Shown here piece after piece: positions 6,594-11,239 of a stretch of DNA of 11,239 bases. Within the stretch, counting starts at the first letter, position 1; every line of letters starts with the position of its first letter. The DNA is taken from positions 1 through 11,239 of the forward strand of contig JBKBXU010000145.1 in assembly GCA_046313675.1 (NCBI GenBank), written 5' to 3'. A program made the position numbers and the translations under genes. This stretch comes from JBKBXU01 sp046313675 (GTDB lineage Bacteria > Bacteroidota > Bacteroidia > Cytophagales > Cytophagaceae). Below the pieces are notes generated by a model that saw nothing but the letters and a program-made list of their open reading frames with translations, did no database searches and was not told the DNA's origin.

Positions 6594-7661
6594 ATGAATT
6601 TGTCGGAAGATATTGTCAATAATGTTCAGCAGGCGAAACTCAAAAAAAGTATTGGTTTTTTTGAGAGAAACCTCACCTTATGGGTGATTATGTGTATTAC
6701 GTCAGGTACCATTCTTGGATATCTGGTCGGAGATGACATGGAAATCATTAGTAATATTAATATTGATGTTATTAATATTCCGGTAGCTGTATTGGTGTGG
6801 TTTATGATCTATCCCATGATGGTTCAAATTGATTTCACCTCTTTGAAAAAAATAAATAGGGTAGAGGAGGGATTGTTTCTTACCCTTATTGTTAATTGGC
6901 TGATCAAGCCATTTTCCATGGCCTTTTTTGCCTGGATTTTTTTTGAGGGTGTTTTTTCAGCTTTTCTGACTCCTGAGCGGGCGCAGGAATATCTGGCAGG
7001 TGCCATACTTTTGGGTGCAGCTCCTTGTACGGCAATGGTGTTTGTCTGGTCTTATCTTACCAACGGGAATCCACTTTATACCTTGATCCAGGTATCGGTT
7101 AATGATCTGATACTATTGGTCGCTTTTGTTCCTATTGTGCGGTTTCTACTTGGGATTTCTAATATTGTAATTACTTATGATACACTTGTGTATGCGGTGG
7201 TACTGTTTGTCGCTATTCCTCTTGCAGCAGGTGTATTATCTAATTTGCTTCTGAGAAAATGGAAAGGGGAAATATGGTTTAATAATGTATTTCTTAAGAA
7301 GCTAAAACCTTTATCTGTTACTGCCCTTTTAATGACTCTTGTTTTGCTTTTTGCTTTCCAGGGAAAGATTATCCTTGCAAACCCTTTTGATATACTGATT
7401 ATAGCAGTACCCCTTACGATTCAAACATTGGTTATATTTTTTATAGCCTGGACCGGTGGTAAGTTGTTAAAACTGCCTCATAATATTAATGCTCCTGCAG
7501 CTATGATTGGTGCCAGTAATTTCTTTGAGTTGTCCGTAGCCGTTGCCATTGCTGTATTTGGCTTGCATTCAGGCGCAGCACTTGCTACGGTCGTAGGTGT
7601 ACTTATAGAAGTACCTATAAAGCTAGCGCTGGTAAGACTGGCAAATCGATGGATTTATTAA
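6594..7661 (+). CDS. acr3: ACR3-family arsenite efflux permease
   Basis: This 355-residue polytopic inner-membrane protein (about ten hydrophobic segments) is of normal length for ACR3. The signature GAAPCTAMVFVWSYL (141-155) contains the conserved Cys145. Asn309-Phe-Phe-Glu312 opens the NFFELSVAVA motif of the later conserved helix. Both the Cys and the Glu are required for As(III) transport in studied ACR3 proteins. It extrudes arsenite using the proton gradient without an ATPase. The gene is intact although the ArsR regulator immediately upstream is broken. No arsenate reductase (arsC) or arsM is in the window, so it would act on As(III) directly or rely on genes elsewhere. It is the end of its transcript as far as can be seen. 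Confidence 0.94.
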   Translation: MNLSEDIVNNVQQAKLKKSIGFFERNLTLWVIMCITSGTILGYLVGDDMEIISNINIDVINIPVAVLVWFMIYPMMVQIDFTSLKKINRVEEGLFLTLIVNWLIKPFSMAFFAWIFFEGVFSAFLTPERAQEYLAGAILLGAAPCTAMVFVWSYLTNGNPLYTLIQVSVNDLILLVAFVPIVRFLLGISNIVITYDTLVYAVVLFVAIPLAAGVLSNLLLRKWKGEIWFNNVFLKKLKPLSVTALLMTLVLLFAFQGKIILANPFDILIIAVPLTIQTLVIFFIAWTGGKLLKLPHNINAPAAMIGASNFFELSVAVAIAVFGLHSGAALATVVGVLIEVPIKLALVRLANRWIY

Positions 7662-7717
7662 GAATAAACATTCTCTAATCACATTGTGTTTTTTTTAAAC
7701 AACAATAAGTGGTTAGT

Positions 7718-8125
7718 ATGAAGAAATTATTCTTATTATTTGGATTGGCAGGGGCGATGTTGTTTTCTTGTGGTGAGCGGGGTGATCAGACAACAGGTAC
7801 TGAACATGGGGCGCAGAGGACTGTGGATCCCGGAACTCCCATTGGAGAGGATACTGTAGTTCAAGATGGTTTTGGTCAGAGAGGCACTCGTGAAGATGGT
7901 GGTGTGGAACAAAGGCATGGGTATGGTGAAACAGGAGCTACAGGACCTGGAAGAGATGAAACTGAGAGGGAGAGAATACCTGAAGAAGCAAGAGAAGATG
8001 ATATCCCAAGAGATAGAACTGGTGCAGCAGGAGAAAGGCGCAGAGATACCGGCACTGATAATGGCGCAGTAGATTACGACACGGATGCCTCAGGAAGGAG
8101 ACAGTCCAGAGGTGTTGGCCGATAA
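7718..8125 (+). CDS. Small lipoprotein with disordered hydrophilic mature region
   Basis: This is a 135-residue protein with a lipoprotein signal: MKK, a hydrophobic stretch (4-16), then the lipobox LFSC with Cys18, where lipidation and cleavage would occur. The remainder is rich in Gly, Arg, Glu, Asp and Thr, with almost no aliphatic core and no second cysteine, so it is probably disordered and anchored in the outer membrane. The ATG at 7718 is preferred to the in-frame GTG at 7709 because it gives a standard signal peptide. I recognise no family. The coding strand is strikingly purine-rich compared with its neighbours. It follows acr3 by 56 bases, but nothing ties it to arsenic, and it ends at its own terminator. 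Confidence 0.75.
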   Translation: MKKLFLLFGLAGAMLFSCGERGDQTTGTEHGAQRTVDPGTPIGEDTVVQDGFGQRGTREDGGVEQRHGYGETGATGPGRDETERERIPEEAREDDIPRDRTGAAGERRRDTGTDNGAVDYDTDASGRRQSRGVGR

Positions 8126-8156
8126 AAAAATAAAAAAGTTATTAACATTATCTTCT

Positions 8157-8198
8157 AAAAGGTGTTGGGTATTAGAATAATATTCAATACCTTTTTTT
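8157..8198 (+). terminator. Rho-independent terminator of the lipoprotein gene
   Basis: The arm 8157-8167 (AAAAGGTGTTG) pairs with 8185-8195 (one G-T pair) around a 17-base loop, followed by T to 8198. It lies about 30 bases after the stop. Confidence 0.8.
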
Positions 8199-8274
8199 GT
8201 GTATAATTTATGTTTGAATTTAATGTAAAAGAATTGTTATTTCAGCTTGAAATTTAAGTAGTAACAGATTTAAA

Positions 8275-8676
8275 ATGAATTCTCTTGAAAGCGTCCTACT
8301 TGTTGATGATGACAACATTAACAATTATTTAAATGCAAGGCTTATAAAAAAGATGCGCATCACTGACAATGTTAAGATTTCACTGAATGGTGCAGAAGCC
8401 ATAAGGTTTTTGAATAATGAAAAATCTGCTGAAAATATTTGCCCTTCTCTTATTTTACTGGACATTAATATGCCGGTAATGAATGGATTTGAGTTTTTAG
8501 AACAATTTAACAAAGAAAAACTTTGTAGTAATGATCCTGTTATAATTATGCTTACAACATCCACCAACGAGAAGGATATTGATAATTTAAAGAACTTTTC
8601 CTCTGTATCAGGTTATATTAACAAGCCTTTGACGGAAGATAAAATCCGCCAGATTGTAGAAAAATATTTTAATTAA
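8275..8676 (+). CDS. Single-domain response regulator (CheY-like), first of a pair
   Basis: This 133-residue protein consists only of a receiver domain. It has the acidic pocket DDD (11-13), the phosphoacceptor Asp63 in LILLDINMPVMNG, the switch Thr94/Thr95 and the conserved Lys117 in NKPL. With no output domain, it would act by protein-protein contact or as a step in a phosphorelay. No histidine kinase is adjacent. The second receiver gene follows after 19 bases, and the two share layout and motifs (LLVDDDxINN, NMPVMxGxEFLE, FNK), so they are probably tandem paralogues in one transcript. The partner kinase is unknown. Confidence 0.93.
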   Translation: MNSLESVLLVDDDNINNYLNARLIKKMRITDNVKISLNGAEAIRFLNNEKSAENICPSLILLDINMPVMNGFEFLEQFNKEKLCSNDPVIIMLTTSTNEKDIDNLKNFSSVSGYINKPLTEDKIRQIVEKYFN

Positions 8677-8695
8677 TCGCTATAAAGATTCAATT

Positions 8696-9109
8696 ATGAC
8701 TAAGATCAATACAGTTCTACTGGTTGATGATGATGAGATTAATAACTTCATTAATGGGAGGTTGCTAAACAGTCTTGATATCGCCCAAGATGTGCGGATC
8801 GTTAAAAATGGACAAGAGGCACTCAAGTTTATAGGTAATAAATGCAGGACAGAAGATAATAAAATTTGCCCTGAGTTAATTCTGCTGGATCAGAATATGC
8901 CTGTGATGGATGGGGTCGAGTTTCTAGAGGAATTTAACAAATTAGACTTTTCTAATAAAGACGATGTTGTAATTATTATGCTTTCTGCTGCTTCAGAACC
9001 GGCAGATAAAAGTAAAATTGAAACATTAGGGATTTCTGGGTTTATGATAAAGCCCTTAACGAAGGAAAGTGTCCTGGAAGTATATAAAAAACACTTTGTC
9101 CTTCATTAA
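8696..9109 (+). CDS. Single-domain response regulator (CheY-like), second of a pair
   Basis: This 137-residue receiver domain has Asp11-Asp12-Asp13 in the acidic pocket, phosphoacceptor Asp65 in LILLDQNMPVMDG, switch Ser97 and Lys119 in IKPL. All catalytic positions are intact, so both members of the pair could be phosphorylated. It differs from the first copy mainly in the loop after helix 2, where it has three extra residues (KCRTEDNK region, 49-56), and in the C-terminal helix. There is no output domain. It is followed by a T-rich 100-base gap with only a weak hairpin (9110-9123), then the antiporter gene with its own candidate promoter. Confidence 0.93.
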   Translation: MTKINTVLLVDDDEINNFINGRLLNSLDIAQDVRIVKNGQEALKFIGNKCRTEDNKICPELILLDQNMPVMDGVEFLEEFNKLDFSNKDDVVIIMLSAASEPADKSKIETLGISGFMIKPLTKESVLEVYKKHFVLH

Positions 9110-9157
9110 AGCACTTCGTTGCTCCTATATGTTTTTTTAAGCTTTTTTATTTTTTTA

Positions 9158-9189
9158 TTGTCGGTTTTCTCTCAAATGCATGTAAATTG
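9158..9189 (+). promoter_or_regulatory. Candidate promoter for the antiporter-mog operon
   Basis: TTG at 9158-9160 and TAAATTG at 9183-9189, 22 bases apart, approximate the Bacteroidota -33 and -7 elements. Its -7 overlaps the alternative TTG start at 9187, which favours translation from ATG 9211. Confidence 0.4.
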
Positions 9190-9210
9190 CAGGCTCAAAA
9201 CCGAGATATT

Positions 9211-10563
9211 ATGACAGCATTGGTATTTGGAGTAATTACGCATACACCTCCTTTATGGAGCATAATCCCATTTATTTTATTACTCTCTTTAATAGTTACA
9301 GGCCCATTATTTTTTGCCCATTTTTGGCATAAATATTATAAGGTTATTGCTGTTGTTTTAGGTCTGTTCATGCTTTCATATTATTTATTAGCAATGCATG
9401 ATTTTCACACTCCTGTGGAAACGATGGCTGAATATGTTTCTTTCATATCTTTATTGGGTTCATTATTTATAGTGGCAGGGGGGATTTACATTCATGCTGA
9501 TTATAAGTCCCGACCGGGGATAAATGTTGGATTCCTGATTTTCGGAGCTGTAATATCTAATTTAATTGGAACTACAGGAGCAGCTATGTTATTGGTTCGC
9601 CCATGGATCCGGCTCAATAAATATAAGCTCCAGCCTTACCATTTAATATTTTTCATTTTCATAGTTTGTAATGTGGGCGGTTTGTTGACTCCCATCGGTG
9701 ACCCTCCTTTATTTCTGGGTTTTCTAAGAGGGGTGCCTTTTGAATTTACCCTGATCAATTTGTTTGGATACTGGATGCTTGCCATAGGATTGTTATCTCT
9801 GGTTTTCTATTTAAGAGACAGGAAGAATGTTCAGAATAAAGAAGCAGAAGGGATAAAAGCTTCTAATCGCATTGTAGTAGAGGGAATCAAAAATGTCTTT
9901 TGGCTTGCCATTATTATTGTAGCAGTGTTTATTGATCCAAATGTATATGAATGGGTACCTTTTATACCTTTGGAAGGAGAGGACGGCCATGTGATGAAGC
10001 TTTCTTTTGTCCGAGAGGTCATTCAGTTGGGATCGGCATTTGTTTGCTATCGTTTGTCTAATAAAACCGCTTTAGCATCCAATGAATTTAATTTCGAGCC
10101 GATATTGGAAGTGGTTTTTATATTTTTTGGGATATTTCTTACTATGATGCCAGCTTTGAGTCTTATAGCTGATTTTGCTCAGACGGAAAGAGGATCTGCT
10201 ATGCTAACGGTAAGTTCCATATATTGGATAACCGGTGTGTTGTCAAGTTTTCTGGATAATGCACCTACCTACCTGAACTTTATGTCGGCGGCCATGGCTA
10301 AATTTGACCTGAATATTAATCGTACCAGTGATGTCCTTTCGTTTGCTGAAGGTCATACAGCAGCTTATCTCGCAGTGATATCTCTGGCATCAGTTTTTTT
10401 TGGAGCCTGCACGTATCTTGGCAACGGCCCCAATTTTATGGTACGTTCTATAGCGGAAAACTCAGGGATAAAGATGCCTTCTTTTATGGAGTACATTTAT
10501 AAGTTTGTTTTTCCATACCTTCTGCCGATTCTTTTTCTTGTTTGGTTAATAATTCTTTGGTAA
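9211..10563 (+). CDS. Putative Na+/H+ antiporter of the ion transporter superfamily
   Basis: This 450-residue protein has about eleven to twelve hydrophobic segments. Two inverted-repeat-like motif regions mark the NhaD/CitM/ArsB ion transporter superfamily: SNLIGTTGAAMLLVRPW (116-132) with TPIGDPPLFLGFL (160-172) in the first half, and DNAPTYL (349-355) with NGPNFM (405-410) in the second. These asparagine- and glycine-rich breaks form the substrate-binding tips. Relatives with this TPIGDPPLFLGFL motif are usually annotated as sodium:proton antiporters, but the transported ion is unproven and an organic acid is possible. ATG 9211 is preferred to the in-frame TTG at 9187, which lies inside the candidate promoter. 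Its stop overlaps the mog start by one base (TAATG), implying translational coupling. Confidence 0.85.
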   Translation: MTALVFGVITHTPPLWSIIPFILLLSLIVTGPLFFAHFWHKYYKVIAVVLGLFMLSYYLLAMHDFHTPVETMAEYVSFISLLGSLFIVAGGIYIHADYKSRPGINVGFLIFGAVISNLIGTTGAAMLLVRPWIRLNKYKLQPYHLIFFIFIVCNVGGLLTPIGDPPLFLGFLRGVPFEFTLINLFGYWMLAIGLLSLVFYLRDRKNVQNKEAEGIKASNRIVVEGIKNVFWLAIIIVAVFIDPNVYEWVPFIPLEGEDGHVMKLSFVREVIQLGSAFVCYRLSNKTALASNEFNFEPILEVVFIFFGIFLTMMPALSLIADFAQTERGSAMLTVSSIYWITGVLSSFLDNAPTYLNFMSAAMAKFDLNINRTSDVLSFAEGHTAAYLAVISLASVFFGACTYLGNGPNFMVRSIAENSGIKMPSFMEYIYKFVFPYLLPILFLVWLIILW

Positions 10564-11090
10564 TGCTAAGAGTAGGAATTGTAACAGTAAGTGACCGGGC
10601 TTTTAAGGGAGAATATCAGGATTTAGGTGGGCCTGGTATTAGTGATTGGCTGAAAAAAGCTTTACTGACTTCTTATGAAGAGTTTTATCATTTAGTGCCG
10701 GATGAGCAATATTTAATTGAAGAGGTACTTAAAGATCTTTCAGATCAGAAAGAATGTAGTCTTATTCTGACTACAGGAGGAACAGGGCCTGCTCCACGAG
10801 ATGTGACCCCTGATGCTACACTTGCAGTTGCCGATCGGGTAATGGATGGTTTTGGTGAGCGTATGAGAGGGATAAGTCTTAAATATGTTCCTACTGCTAT
10901 TCTGTCCAGGCAGGTTGGGGTTATTCGAAATAAATCCTTGATCATTAATCTACCCGGACACCCAAAAGCCATAAAAGAAACCCTGGATGAATTGTTTGAA
11001 GCAATTCCATATTGCATTGAACTTATGGAAGGTCCAATAATAGAAACTGATCCCGATGTAGTAAAGGTTTTCAGACCGAAAAAAAAGTAG
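10563..11090 (+). CDS. mog: Molybdopterin adenylyltransferase (Mog)
   Basis: This 175-residue cytoplasmic enzyme adenylates molybdopterin with MgATP before molybdenum insertion in cofactor synthesis. It resembles E. coli Mog closely over its length: SDRAFKGEYQD (10-20), VPDEQ with Asp47, TTGGTGPAPRDVTPDATLAVAD (70-91, Asp80), then VPTAILSRQVGVIRN and LPGHPKAIKETL. Asp47 and Asp80 correspond to the catalytic Asp49 and Asp82 of E. coli Mog. It lacks the insertion after KETL seen in E. coli. The ATG at 10563 overlaps the antiporter stop and is preferred to the in-frame TTG at 10542. No other molybdenum-cofactor genes lie in the window. The short MoaB paralogue is the main alternative, but the DVTPDATLAVADR and SRQVGVIR segments favour Mog. 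Confidence 0.92.
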   Translation: MLRVGIVTVSDRAFKGEYQDLGGPGISDWLKKALLTSYEEFYHLVPDEQYLIEEVLKDLSDQKECSLILTTGGTGPAPRDVTPDATLAVADRVMDGFGERMRGISLKYVPTAILSRQVGVIRNKSLIINLPGHPKAIKETLDELFEAIPYCIELMEGPIIETDPDVVKVFRPKKK

Positions 11091-11171
11091 CATATAAGGA
11101 CGGGATGTTTTTTGGAAGATCTCTCAGATCTCTTATGCTGCCTTCAAAGTTAGCTATTATAGATTAAAATA

Positions 11172-11239
11172 GGGCCTGCTGAAAAAGTCACAAGTGTGCA
11201 CGATACGCATGGCCTTACATGAAGACGTATTGAAATACT
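11172..11239. mobile_element. Possible terminal repeat of an insertion sequence cut by the window edge
   Basis: From GGGCCTGCTGAAAAAGTC (11172-11189) the DNA no longer resembles the AT-rich spacer before it. It looks like the inverted-repeat end seen on several transposase families, such as the IS1182 type. No transposase coding is visible in the 68 bases that follow, so this is a tentative call from memory of the pattern. Confidence 0.25.

Noticed and set aside
11117..11131. AGATCT-CTC-AGATCT after mog as a terminator
   Set aside because: Each half is itself a palindrome, the loop is only three bases, and no T run follows.
1..11239. CRISPR array, tRNA or rRNA genes, toxin-antitoxin or defence island
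   Set aside because: I looked for short regularly spaced repeats, tRNA-like TTC-x-A-x-TCC arms and small toxin-antitoxin pairs and saw none I could support.

Overview
The window looks like chromosomal DNA of a member of the Bacteroidota, most likely a Cytophagales-type bacterium. The evidence is a large PKD-like repeat protein ending in a type IX secretion (T9SS) sorting domain, AT-rich intergenic DNA with -7 elements of the TAnnTTTG type, few Shine-Dalgarno sequences, menaquinone synthesis (MenB), and a small DUF2795-type protein typical of this phylum. The species cannot be named from the sequence alone.

Layout. (1) 1-2202: the 3' part of a secreted or surface multi-domain protein. It contains a nearly perfect 501-bp internal duplication and is followed by a strong terminator. 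(2) 2359-3363: a promoter, a DUF2795-like small protein and an ABC ATPase of the iron-complex type, without a permease. (3) 3486-3905 (-): a Fur-family regulator, divergent from (4) a VTT/DedA-like membrane protein and menB (4022-5421), which look like one transcript. A perfect 13-bp hairpin follows menB. (5) 5474-6078 (-): a CGGC heavy-metal-associated (HMA) domain protein and a 16-cysteine four-helix-bundle copper-storage-like protein. (6) 6203-6527: a broken ArsR-family regulator, then an intact ACR3 arsenite efflux permease (6594-7661). (7) 7718-8125: a small lipoprotein with a hydrophilic, probably disordered mature part. (8) 8275-9109: two tandem single-domain response regulators. (9) 9211-11090: an ion-transporter-superfamily putative Na+/H+ antiporter overlapping mog (molybdopterin adenylyltransferase). 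(10) The last ~70 bases may be the edge of an insertion sequence.

How the genes fit together. Positions 2641-7661 are rich in metal and metalloid functions: the iron-type ABC ATPase, Fur-family repressor, HMA chaperone, Cys-rich metal store, ArsR remnant and ACR3. The arsenic/copper part (5474-7661) is the most coherent block: two small thiol proteins on one strand are divergent from arsR-acr3 on the other. The regulator there carries several frameshifts while the pump is intact, so arsenite efflux may now be constitutive or under another regulator. The remaining genes are mostly ordinary housekeeping or signalling genes. I do not see a clear undescribed multi-gene system. The best leads are the decayed arsR, the palindrome between it and acr3, and the small Cys-rich pair.
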